Assembly: GCA_964019425.1 (NCBI GenBank)
Contig: OZ025785.1
Coordinates: 1,201,501-1,265,500 of the forward strand
DNA length: 64,000 nucleotides
Source of the DNA: Flectonema sp. DT1601
Lineage: Eukaryota; Euglenozoa; Diplonemea; Diplonemida; Diplonemidae
Reading direction: 5' to 3'
A program made the translations under genes and the position numbers. The notes below the pieces were generated by a model. It saw only the letters and a list, made by a program, of their open reading frames with translations. It made no database searches and had not been told where the DNA came from. This document shows positions 23,432 to 32,306 of this stretch, in pieces (position 1 is the first letter of the stretch; each line of letters starts with the position of its first letter).

Positions 23432-25049
23432 AATTATTTCAGTACTAGCTGTAGCATTAGATGTCTGTTTGTTATAAATGCATCCACTGTCTAAGTTCAA
23501 CATCACGGCTTGACGTGGAACACATTCTTTTGGGTAGCCTGCCTCACTTATTACTTTAAGGGTAATCTTTATTTCTCTTTTTTTAAAATAGCTGATTATT
23601 TAGTTTTATCAGTCTTGTCACGCTAGGTGAATTCTTTATGCCCCAGCTGTGAATTATCTTTTTTTTTCCCCCCTTTCTTTTCTTACTTCACGTTGTGTCC
23701 AGATTGGACACAACGTGGTTCGTACCAATAATTGTTCTTTGAAAACAAAATAATATCTTCCTGTATGAATGGATTTGTGATGACTAAGCGATTTCCTGTC
23801 TCTTGGAAGGCTGACGGATGCTCATTCTATCCATTTCGGTATTAATAAATAGAAGATATCATGAAAGGTTAATTTACCTTTCCTATTTTGTACCCCCCCT
23901 CCTTCCCTGCTCTACTCTCCGTTTTGATGATAGCTTTGCACCGCTATTAAAAAGGAATAGTGGAGTAATGGAGGGGACTTTTTATTATTATTTTTTTTAA
24001 AACTAATTGACTAGCTCTCTCAGGGACGGTCAAACATATCATCCAGCGATCTGAGGAGAATGTTATCCTAGAAAGAACGCTTTTTTATTTTTATTTTTAG
24101 TTTTTCTCCCCTCTTTTTTTTTTTTTGATTTGTTTTGACTCTCAACGTAATGTTCTTTCACAGGAGATTGTAATAATATCGGAGACAAGGATTTCTGGAT
24201 TATTATACTCTTCTCAAATTTTTCTGCTTTTGATGTGTTCCTCCCTTTTCTTTTGTTTAAGATGCCTTCATATGTATGAAGAGGCTATTTGTAGAGGGAT
24301 GCGCTCTCACAGAGTTGTAGTTCCAGTGGCAATTCTTTTTTTTAATTTTAACTTCTTTTAAATTATCAAAAAAGTCATAGTCACTACTTTTCTAATTGCC
24401 AATGAAAGAATTGCAATTAGGGGATTGCTGACACAGGATTAGCTAATAATTTTAAAAAAAAATTAAAAAAAAAAAATTGTCCATACTCCCCGCAGAATTA
24501 GATTTACTCACTCTATCGATTATTGTATGTGTTGGTTATTCATCATGTGGCCTTTATTCTAAATCTAAATATCTTATTTATATCACCCTATCATAAGTCA
24601 CTTGAGTTTCGACAACTTTCTCCGATTAATTAAAACTGGTACAAGGGTATAGTATTGACCATCATGAATATCTTTGTTATTCTGTCCTCCAGCACTATTC
24701 CATTTTTTTTTTTTTTTCGTGGTTGTGCTCTTATTATTTTTTTTTCAGTTAGTATATTCACTTCTGGGAGAACCTTGAAGCTCTTGTTTCGTGAGGATTC
24801 TTCGATATTCCTACCTAGCTCTGCCTACAGAGCGAAGACTTTTGAAAATAACATTTTTGGGAGACTTCTTTCGCTTGCTGTTTGGTTTTAAATCTCGTCC
24901 TTGTCTCACTTAGAGCATAGCTTTTCCAAATGCTAATCGCTCCTCTTTTTTTTTTCTTTTTTTTTCCCTTTCAAATCGTTTCTGAAAACCTCGAGAACGG
25001 TTCACAGCTGTTGCAAGTTTTCTGTTATAATTAGTTTTTTTTTTTTTTT
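23432..25049. other. long gene-free region
   Basis: About 1.6 kb with only short, low-complexity open frames and many T-rich tracts (near 24111, 24703 and 25036). It holds one perfect hairpin (separate entry). It may include the 3' UTR of the giant gene. I see no conserved coding signal or RNA gene. Confidence 0.55.
23689..23717. repeat. perfect 13-bp inverted repeat with 3-nt loop
   Basis: CACGTTGTGTCCA, loop GAT, then TGGACACAACGTG. The stem is perfect and lies about 260 bp after the stop of the 2,982-aa gene. A transcript from either strand would fold into a stable hairpin. It is not followed by a T-run that would suggest a Pol III terminator. It could be a 3'-end processing element, a protein-binding palindrome or a transposon remnant. 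Confidence 0.8.
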
Positions 25050-25403
25050 TTTTTCTCAGTTGAAACCTATTCAAAACCAAAAGCCATATTTGTTTATTTC
25101 AACAGGCAAACTCAAAATAGAAACCCTACAAGTACCGTTCAGAGGATGTCTGATGCGACTGCGAAAAAGCAAAAACGTCTTGTGTGTATTTATAAAGGGT
25201 TTTCTGATTTCCGACTAGCAGCGCCAAGCCCTATGCAGCCCCATTATACTTCACCCCTCAGGAATTACCGAACAAGATCAAAGGCTCAATTATATTTTTT
25301 TTTCTCGGTTGAAACCTTCTCAAAATCAAAAGCCATATTTGTTTATTTCAACAGGTAAACTCAAAATAGAAACCCTACAAGTAGCGTTCAGAGGATGTCT
25401 GAT
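25050..25403. repeat. direct duplication of a leader region (two about 105-bp copies)
   Basis: Positions about 25050-25154 and 25299-25403 are nearly identical. Each has a T-run, an acceptor-like TTTATTTCAACAG, a shared leader and ATGTCTGAT. They are separated by 145 bp of unique sequence. The second copy supplies the first candidate start of the NAXE gene. The first opens a 70-codon frame (25146-25358) ending inside copy two, which may be a cryptic peptide or a decayed first exon. Confidence 0.8.
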
Positions 25404-26228
25404 ATTTGTTTATTTAATTTTCGATCACAACAGTTGTTACACATGATCAGAATAATAAAACATTTCAAACAGTTTCGAACTATGACTGCAAAACTTCAGA
25501 TACTTAATAGAAATAAGATAAGATATTTATCTCAAGAAGAAGCCATCTTATTAGACAAAAGACTTATGGGAGATGATGGGGGCTATCGTGTAAGCCAACT
25601 GATGGAGCTAGCTGGACAGAGTTGCGCTGTTGCAATCGAAAACGAGTATTCTAATCACCGCGACTCCGCAACAGAATTCATAATAGTTTCAGGTCCTGGA
25701 AACAATGGAGGCGATGGCCTTGTCATTGCCCGACACTTACTACATTATGGATTTAAAAATGTGAGAGTTGTGTATCCCAGAGAGACGACAAATGATCTCT
25801 ACCTCGACTTACTTAAACAATGTAAGTCTCACGGAATAGACGTCAGTAGTGAGTTAGTTAGATTAACAAAAGACTGTGTCGTAGTCGATGCGTTGTTTGG
25901 ATTTAGTTTTAGACCACCTCTTAAGAAACCATTTGATGAAATAATAAATAAAATAAACGAAGCTCAGTCATCAGGTGCTAAGGTAGTGTCAATCGACATC
26001 CCAACTGGCTGGCACGTTGAAAACGGTCCTCTCTCTGATGGTGCTGGAGCTGACAAGCCGCTAACACCCGACATGCTTGTTAGTCTAACGGCACCTAAAA
26101 AGTGTGCTGAACACTTCAAGGGATCACATTATATTGGAGGTAGATTCGTACCACCTGGATTCACTGATTATCCTTTACCCGTGTATACTCCTGGTCCTGC
26201 TCTTGTAATGAAGGTTGCTTCACTGTAA
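25395..26228 (+). CDS. NAXE: NAD(P)H-hydrate epimerase
   Basis: The YjeF_N-type epimerase interconverts R and S forms of damaged NAD(P)HX so that the S-specific dehydratase can repair it. Visible motifs: a PGNNGGDGLVIARHL substrate loop near residue 97, DALFGFSF near 160, the SIDIPTGW segment near 198 and the C-terminal TAPKKCAEHF...GGRFVPP. Length (277 aa) matches animal and fungal NAXE. There are in-frame ATGs at 25395 and 25482, and the second gives a compact enzyme starting MTAKLQ. The basic, aromatic first 30 residues could be a mitochondrial presequence, as animal NAXE has, so both starts may be used. Only 166 bp separate its stop from the next start. Confidence 0.93.
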   Translation: MSDICLFNFRSQQLLHMIRIIKHFKQFRTMTAKLQILNRNKIRYLSQEEAILLDKRLMGDDGGYRVSQLMELAGQSCAVAIENEYSNHRDSATEFIIVSGPGNNGGDGLVIARHLLHYGFKNVRVVYPRETTNDLYLDLLKQCKSHGIDVSSELVRLTKDCVVVDALFGFSFRPPLKKPFDEIINKINEAQSSGAKVVSIDIPTGWHVENGPLSDGAGADKPLTPDMLVSLTAPKKCAEHFKGSHYIGGRFVPPGFTDYPLPVYTPGPALVMKVASL

Positions 26229-26394
26229 AGCATCCTTTGAGAACTCCTGCAATTCCATACACTCACCCCCCACAGACAGGTCAGTGAAAGTTCTTTTTGT
26301 AACTCGTTTACTATAAAATTGATTGTCAGGTTTAACTTAATTCCCAGCAAGACACTTTTACAATAATCGAAACATGAGTTAGACTTAGTTACAA

Positions 26395-28344
26395 ATGCCT
26401 TACTCGGTATCCCCAACGTACATTAAAGTTGATTTTAACAGCACAGAACCTACAGTATTTGATGTGGTGGTCAGAAACACTGGAAATGACTGGGGCATGT
26501 ACAAAATAAAAACAAACGGAAAGCGGGAATATTCAGCAAGACCAAGGGCTGGTTTTATTGCAGGTGGTGAGACGATAACGATATGTCTGAAGTATAAAAA
26601 ACAAAAATCATTCGACGAACACCAATCGAAGAACCCTTCTAACGAAAAAGATGTCCTGGCTATACTTGCACGTGATCTGATTGCGGAGGAAAATAGCATG
26701 GTATTGCATGCAGATGGTAATGTCAATTCAAAAAATATTTCTTCATTTGTTTCATCTGCGTGGGATAGGCATGCTGGACACGACTCTGCCACCATAATGA
26801 AAATTCGTATTCAGTCTGACATAGGATCTTCTCCACGAAAGTCATTTGATAAGATTTCTGCCTCAAATTCTAACGTCCTTCAAAGTCAACCTGTTGAATG
26901 CGTGTCTTGGTCAGAAAGAACTATTTCTTTACATAATCTGTCACATGCTCTTCTTAGTCCTTCTATTGATGAAGTGCACAAATTTGAATCAAGTTCGAGT
27001 AGAGTCTTAGTAACATACAAAGACCGACAGTCAACTATCGATGCTTTAAAAAGTATTAAAAGAAGTGCTTTGTTCAATCCGATAAACGACTTGCTGATAA
27101 CTATTCCAAATCTATCGACATTGCAACGTCACTTAAAGTGTGCTTACATCTGTGGTTATGTAAACACTGGTCAGAAGATGGGTTTGTCGAGTAATTGTGA
27201 GATTTCGTATTCTTCATCATCAGATGGAAGTTCAGAATTGGCTTGGAAAATAATGCTAGAACCGTTATCATGTTGCGTTGCTATTTCTTCAAACCCAGCC
27301 TGTAGTAATATATCAGACTTGTGTTCTGTAGTTCCTGCTACTGTACTTAGGTATAAACGATGTTGCCTCACAGTTCATGGGGGTCTTTGGAATTCTGCTT
27401 TGCAAATGTATCCAGCAATTAAACACTCGCTGTTACAGTTGTTACCAAAATTACGAAACACAGTAACTGTGACTGGCCATGGTAAGTCTGGAGCATATGC
27501 TCAAGCGATCACAATGTTGATCGCTTCTGATAAAGTTTTTAGTAGTGTTAAAAATATTAGTACTGTTACTTTTGGTTCTCCGAAGTTCATATTATCAGTT
27601 GGGGAAAGCGATGACATCGGACAAACCATGACTGGGCTTGACAGAATACGGCAATACAACTACATTCACATTGACGATCCTGTTGCTGCATTATTCACTA
27701 TCAGACACGATGATGTAGTAAAACACCCCACTGTTATACAACTACTAACTGCTTGCATGCAACATAGTAATGTAGACATTGGTACGTATGCTGCTGTTGG
27801 AGCATCAGTTTATGCTATTCCAAACTGGATGCGGATTAAGTTAAAACTTGATTGTGAGCCGAATGACTTTGTTATTGATATTAAAAAACCTTATTTGTCG
27901 AGATCTGGTTTTTCAGTTGCCGCGCACGACATTAATTCATATGTTTGTTTCTTGAATGATCTAATCCGTTCTAGAAACTCACCCAAAACGTTTCCTCTTA
28001 TAATGAGTAACATTACTAAACGAATTCTACCTATTAAAAAACGATTCTTATTTGGGATGTTATGCGCAGTCATGTTGTTAGGCATGTGGTATTATCCAGT
28101 ATTTTATCGTTCAGTTGTTGTGCCTTATTTGTTTGACAGTTTCTCATTTTTTTATTCGTTATTACCGGATGGTTTTACGATCCCAACAATCAACGAGATC
28201 GATGATTATTTTATTATTTTTGACGAGTGGTTACAAGAAACCATAACCTGGACATCTCTCGTATCAGTTGTTATGTCTATAGCGCAATGGCTGATAGAAG
28301 CCGCAGTTTTATTGACTAGAATTATACTAGGACTGATATTCTGA
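26395..28344 (+). CDS. MSP-domain / inactive lipase-like protein with C-terminal membrane helices (649 aa)
   Basis: Residues about 3-100 resemble a major-sperm-protein (VAP-like) beta sandwich, the fold that in VAP binds FFAT motifs at ER contact sites. Residues about 320-455 look like a class 3 lipase alpha/beta hydrolase: a buried strand TVTVTGHGKSGAYAQ, TFGSPKF, and an acid-loop equivalent at D428 (IDDPVAAL). The nucleophile elbow reads G-H-G-K-S-G (361-366), so Gly sits where the G-x-S-x-G serine belongs; catalysis is doubtful. Two hydrophobic helices lie near the C-terminus (about 551-580 and 622-649), giving a tail-anchored or hairpin protein with a cytosolic body. A two-codon uORF (ATG at 26374) precedes the start. 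Possibly a lipid-contact-site scaffold; this is inference. Confidence 0.75.
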   Translation: MPYSVSPTYIKVDFNSTEPTVFDVVVRNTGNDWGMYKIKTNGKREYSARPRAGFIAGGETITICLKYKKQKSFDEHQSKNPSNEKDVLAILARDLIAEENSMVLHADGNVNSKNISSFVSSAWDRHAGHDSATIMKIRIQSDIGSSPRKSFDKISASNSNVLQSQPVECVSWSERTISLHNLSHALLSPSIDEVHKFESSSSRVLVTYKDRQSTIDALKSIKRSALFNPINDLLITIPNLSTLQRHLKCAYICGYVNTGQKMGLSSNCEISYSSSSDGSSELAWKIMLEPLSCCVAISSNPACSNISDLCSVVPATVLRYKRCCLTVHGGLWNSALQMYPAIKHSLLQLLPKLRNTVTVTGHGKSGAYAQAITMLIASDKVFSSVKNISTVTFGSPKFILSVGESDDIGQTMTGLDRIRQYNYIHIDDPVAALFTIRHDDVVKHPTVIQLLTACMQHSNVDIGTYAAVGASVYAIPNWMRIKLKLDCEPNDFVIDIKKPYLSRSGFSVAAHDINSYVCFLNDLIRSRNSPKTFPLIMSNITKRILPIKKRFLFGMLCAVMLLGMWYYPVFYRSVVVPYLFDSFSFFYSLLPDGFTIPTINEIDDYFIIFDEWLQETITWTSLVSVVMSIAQWLIEAAVLLTRIILGLIF

Positions 28345-28548
28345 GGGATTTTCTTTGTTTTCTATTTTCTTATCTGTTCGAAACATCTCTTTAAACCTTT
28401 TTTTGTCTTGTTAAGTTGCTACTTATGCTGCTTATAATTGTGTTGTAAAGCTTAGGGGGGGGGAATTTTTTTTTTAATTTTTTTATAAAAAAAAAATCAA
28501 CTGATTTATTTTTTTATTACAGAAAAGAGAACAGCATTCGCAAACAGC

Positions 28549-29298
28549 ATGTCGACGTACAGCATACCCAAGAAATATGTTCCTGGAAAGGGACCAAGAC
28601 CAACACGACCTGATGCTGATTTGACGAAGGACGCAATTGAAAAGGAAAGGGGTACTGTGAATGAAGTATCACTGGTGGTAGTATTGGGTGACTTAACCAA
28701 CGAGAAGTGTGGCTGTTTGGTGAACGCTGCTAACAGTAAATTGACACACGGAGCTGGGCTTGCAAAGGCAATATTAAAAAAGGGTGGAAAGGTGATCCGA
28801 CAACAGTCTGACAACTACCTACAAAAACACGGGCTCATAAAAACTGGTGAGCTTGCTGTAACAGACGGTGGTAACCTCCCTTGCAATAACGTTCTTCACG
28901 TTGTCGGTCCTATATATGAGGATGGTACTAAAAACGAAGACCAACTACTTGCACTGTGCATGAAAAATATTATCAAGACGTGTAATGAGCTCAAACTTAG
29001 TTCCGTTGCTCTCCCTGCTATTAGCAGCGGGCTGTTCAAGTTCCCAAAGGACAAAGTCGCTAAAATACTGTACACAGAATCCATAACTTATGCATTAAAG
29101 AAATCTGAAACAGGTATGAATTTTTTTAATATGTTTTTTTTTTAACTGCTGTAATAAAACACAAAAATAACGACAGATACCCTCACTGAGATTCGCTTCA
29201 CTAACTTTGACTCAGACACCGTATCGTACTTTGAAAGGTTCCATCAGCAGGTTTTCAACGGAGACATCGATCCAAAGTCACTAGTTGAAGACAGCTAG
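28549..29298 (+). CDS. macro-domain protein (228 aa, two exons)
   Basis: Exons 28549-29113 and 29177-29298 joined by a 63-bp GT-AG, phase 1 intron. Residues about 40-195 form a macro domain, the ADP-ribose binding and often hydrolysing fold. Seen: LGDLTNEKCGCLVNAANSKL near 46-65, the GAGLAKAI loop near 68, PAISSGLFKFPKD near 156. The N-A-A-N and G-A-G-L-A-x-A-I motifs fit the MacroD/YmdB and Appr-1-p-processing group. The second exon adds a short acidic tail ending LVEDS. Without splicing, the first exon would run into an intronic stop after a T-rich stretch. The ATG follows a pyrimidine-tract acceptor (AG at 28521-28522) by 26 bases. Probably removes or reads ADP-ribose on protein or nucleic acid. 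Confidence 0.9.
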
Positions 29299-29485
29299 TG
29301 GATATCTAACCAAACATGAATGTTATTAAGCAGCCATTGATTTTTTTGTCTGCGCTGTTTGGGGGGAAAAAAAAAAGGGAAAAAGAAAAAAAAACAAGAA
29401 TAGTTCGCGCGTTCGATGTATACGCTGCGAAGTTTTTTTTTTTTTTTTTGATTTTGTTTGCGAAATAAGTACGATGGACTTTTTT

Positions 29486-29521
<36 letters not shown>

Positions 29522-29783
29522 ACCAACAAGATTGATACACTTCCCCACTAGCCTTCTTCTAAGTCCACGATGATTTTACGTACAAACAAAAAAAAAAAAA
29601 AAAAAAAAAAAATGTTAAAGAAAATATTTCAGTTTTGTCTTTACGTTGTTGAGCTATCGTCCAATTAAATCTTCTGATCTTCTCTTAATATTTCTTGAAA
29701 ATGAAACAATAATAAATGTGACTATTAGATGGCCTCACTTAAAGTCAGGGTTTTTAATTCTTCCCTGTCATCGTCTACAACAA
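29299..29783. other. gene-free spacer before the cyclase array
   Basis: Holds very long A and T runs (near 29432, 29489 and 29588). The short open frames in it are homopolymer artefacts. The cyclase repeat unit begins at about 29784. Confidence 0.65.
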
Positions 29784-29833
29784 TATTCTTATATCTTTTG
29801 ATTTAACAGTGAAGTGATTTACTGAAGGTCAAC

Positions 29834-32071
29834 ATGACGACAGTAAACAATCAATCAACTCGTATTGCTGACGCGTATTCTCCGTTTCGAATCTTTTACT
29901 CGGAAGATGACACGGAAGAAGATCGTCGCAAGAAAAGGATTTCTATATCTTGTATGATGTTCGGCTATGTGGGTATGGGCACGGCTGTGTCGTACCCAAC
30001 ACCAATGTCAGTAACACTGTTTTCTTACGGAGTAGTAAGTAGTCTCCCATTTATGTTGAAATGGGGAATCACAAAGAAACAAACAGACAATGAAATATCT
30101 ATATTTCTACTACTCTGGATACCAATGATATTACTGTTCGACTTGGCAAATGCGAGTGAAATGATAGATCCCGTTTGGCCGACTGTAGTGTTGATGGTTG
30201 ATGTTGCGTTGCTTTGTAGATTACCTACAAGAGTTACTTCAACAATCATAGTATTAGTAACTTTATATATGATCTTGCTGTGTTCAGAAAGAATCCTGAG
30301 ATTCGGTCTTTTAGAAATTTTGCCAGTCGAAAAGATGAGATTATTAGACACATGTTTCAACATAACACAAGAGGAAATAGATGCCACCCCGTGTAAAATA
30401 GAACCTGCTGGTGCGATCTCATTTTGTGTTGTATATTTGGGTGTCTTTATCCTTGACTATTACTGTACGAGGGGATTCGCTGTGGGTATGCGAAATGAAC
30501 AGGCTAAACTAAAAGCCAGTGTGTCCCTTGCTGAGAATGTTGTCACTTCTCTTGTTGGATTTGATTTGGAAGAAGCGAAAAGTCAACTCTCCAGTGAAGA
30601 CACTCCGCTAACAGCAACTCTATCAACTCTGATAGAAAACTTACGACTATATCGTCCATACTTACCAGATGCTTTATTTGAGCTATCTGAGCAGGTGAGA
30701 TCCCGTGACACGGTGAAACCTCCTGAAGGACATGCTGCCATAGTCTTCACTGACTTGAAATCATCAACAGCTATTTGGGAAGCCTCACCTGATGCTATGA
30801 AGCGCGCGTTGAAAACCCACAACAAGATAATTCGCAATGGGATATCTGAATTTGAAGGTTACGAAGTGAAAACGATTGGAGATTCGTTTATGGTGGCGTT
30901 TGCCGAATTCGAATCCGCCTGCAAATTCGCGATGTTGATCCAAGAGAAGTTCAGCTATGCTTCATGGCCTAATGATTTGGTGCTTCCGGCAGAATTTCAG
31001 AGGCATGCATGGACAGGTCTTATGATGCGAATTGGTGTTCACTTCGGAGAAGTTGAAAGCGACCTCGACACTCACAATGGTCGAACTGATTATGTTGGGA
31101 GAAGTGTTAATAAAGCTGCTCGTCTTGAAGGTGTTTGTGCACCTGGTGCTGTTGCTATTGACAGTTCTTTACTACACTTTTTAAGCATTCGTGAGGGATG
31201 GTCTACTCGACAGATCTCTGAAAAGTTGAAAGGAATTGCAGAGGAACAAACGGACATAACCCTTCTCTTCCCTAATACTCTAGAACATGAAAGTTCAACC
31301 TCCTCAGTGTGTTGTAGTTGGAGGAGTATGAGTAGTGCTGTAAGTGAAACACTTGTTGATAAGTTGACTTTAAAGAGATCCGCCACCACAAGTATTTTCA
31401 ACCTTGAAATGAGCAGCGAGGGTATTCACGTTCAAAATCACATAAACACATCGCTAGCGAAATCCATTGGCTGTTTGGAACGTACGGATGGGTCGATCGT
31501 ATCGGTTCTTGCTTCTTTCATAACTGTTGGTTGGAATACTAGCCGCCAATCATCTTCACATCTGCAAAGTGGAATCAGATTTGTTTCACTTCTATTTGGT
31601 TTGTTTTCTGAGGGGGACGTCTTTGTTGGAATCTCTTCGAGTCCCGTTCACTGTGGGTGGATTGGAACAAAAGAACAACGATTTATTACCGTCTTTGGTG
31701 ACTGTGTTCAGAATTGCATGCACCTCTGCCAATCATGTGCTGATATTTCTGCCTTTGCCCTCTGCTCTGACTTTCCCACTGATGTCAGTGTGTTGCGTCC
31801 TATCGATCGCTGGAGAGGAAGTAATAGTGTCAAAACAGTTTACCAGATAAATGCTTCAAAATTAAAGCAGATAATTGCAACTAAAACACCTGAAGAAGTA
31901 GTGGACAACGAAGATCAGAGCAGTGAATGGGGTTGGAGTTCAGAATATACGGACGCTTTTACAACGGGAGACTGGGAGACAATTGAAGAACAGCGAAACC
32001 CTTCCGACGATGTCTTGAAGAAAGTTGCTGAACTTGCTCGGACTGGAAAGAGTCTGCGAATGATATTTTAG
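29834..32071 (+). CDS. six-helix adenylyl cyclase, array copy 1 (745 aa)
   Basis: Makes cAMP from ATP. The N-terminus is cytoplasmic with a basic RRKKR. Six predicted helices follow (about 36-54, 57-75, 86-105, 112-130, 136-152, 192-212). The outer loop before helix 6 keeps a Cys pair and an NIT glycosylation site (CFNITQEEIDATPC). The class III cyclase domain (about 295-450) has metal Asps D307 and D350, adenine-selecting K346 and D419, and N426 and R430, so it should be active and ATP-specific; the closest layout I know is trypanosomatid receptor cyclases. A second, degenerate cyclase-like domain (about 515-665) and a conserved tail (EYTDAF...SLRMIF) follow. Copy 1 has private changes in the shared part (Leu in KFAMLIQ, TDV, TTGDWET, LKKV), so it is the array's slight outlier. 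Confidence 0.93.
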   Translation: MTTVNNQSTRIADAYSPFRIFYSEDDTEEDRRKKRISISCMMFGYVGMGTAVSYPTPMSVTLFSYGVVSSLPFMLKWGITKKQTDNEISIFLLLWIPMILLFDLANASEMIDPVWPTVVLMVDVALLCRLPTRVTSTIIVLVTLYMILLCSERILRFGLLEILPVEKMRLLDTCFNITQEEIDATPCKIEPAGAISFCVVYLGVFILDYYCTRGFAVGMRNEQAKLKASVSLAENVVTSLVGFDLEEAKSQLSSEDTPLTATLSTLIENLRLYRPYLPDALFELSEQVRSRDTVKPPEGHAAIVFTDLKSSTAIWEASPDAMKRALKTHNKIIRNGISEFEGYEVKTIGDSFMVAFAEFESACKFAMLIQEKFSYASWPNDLVLPAEFQRHAWTGLMMRIGVHFGEVESDLDTHNGRTDYVGRSVNKAARLEGVCAPGAVAIDSSLLHFLSIREGWSTRQISEKLKGIAEEQTDITLLFPNTLEHESSTSSVCCSWRSMSSAVSETLVDKLTLKRSATTSIFNLEMSSEGIHVQNHINTSLAKSIGCLERTDGSIVSVLASFITVGWNTSRQSSSHLQSGIRFVSLLFGLFSEGDVFVGISSSPVHCGWIGTKEQRFITVFGDCVQNCMHLCQSCADISAFALCSDFPTDVSVLRPIDRWRGSNSVKTVYQINASKLKQIIATKTPEEVVDNEDQSSEWGWSSEYTDAFTTGDWETIEEQRNPSDDVLKKVAELARTGKSLRMIF

Positions 32072-32306
32072 TCAGCACTCGCAATACGGTGAAATCGGGA
32101 CAGATGTATCCTTGGAGAGTTCATTCATAATTATTTTGTGTCATTTCTATGCCACAGCATTGCCCTTTTTTATTTACACCGACAAGGTTCGGAGAAGAAA
32201 CTATTCAGATTAAGAGCCGTTATTTATTATTGTTGTCTGTGGTCAACTGTTTAGAGTATTCTTATATCTTTTGATTTAACAGTGAAGTGATTTACTGAAG
32301 GTCAAC

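Noticed and set aside
29295-29540. Lys-rich or Phe-rich frames
   Set aside because: Products of homopolymer tracts.
29834-32071. Guanylyl rather than adenylyl cyclase
   Set aside because: Lys346 and Asp419 are the adenine-selecting residues; guanylyl cyclases have Glu and Cys there.
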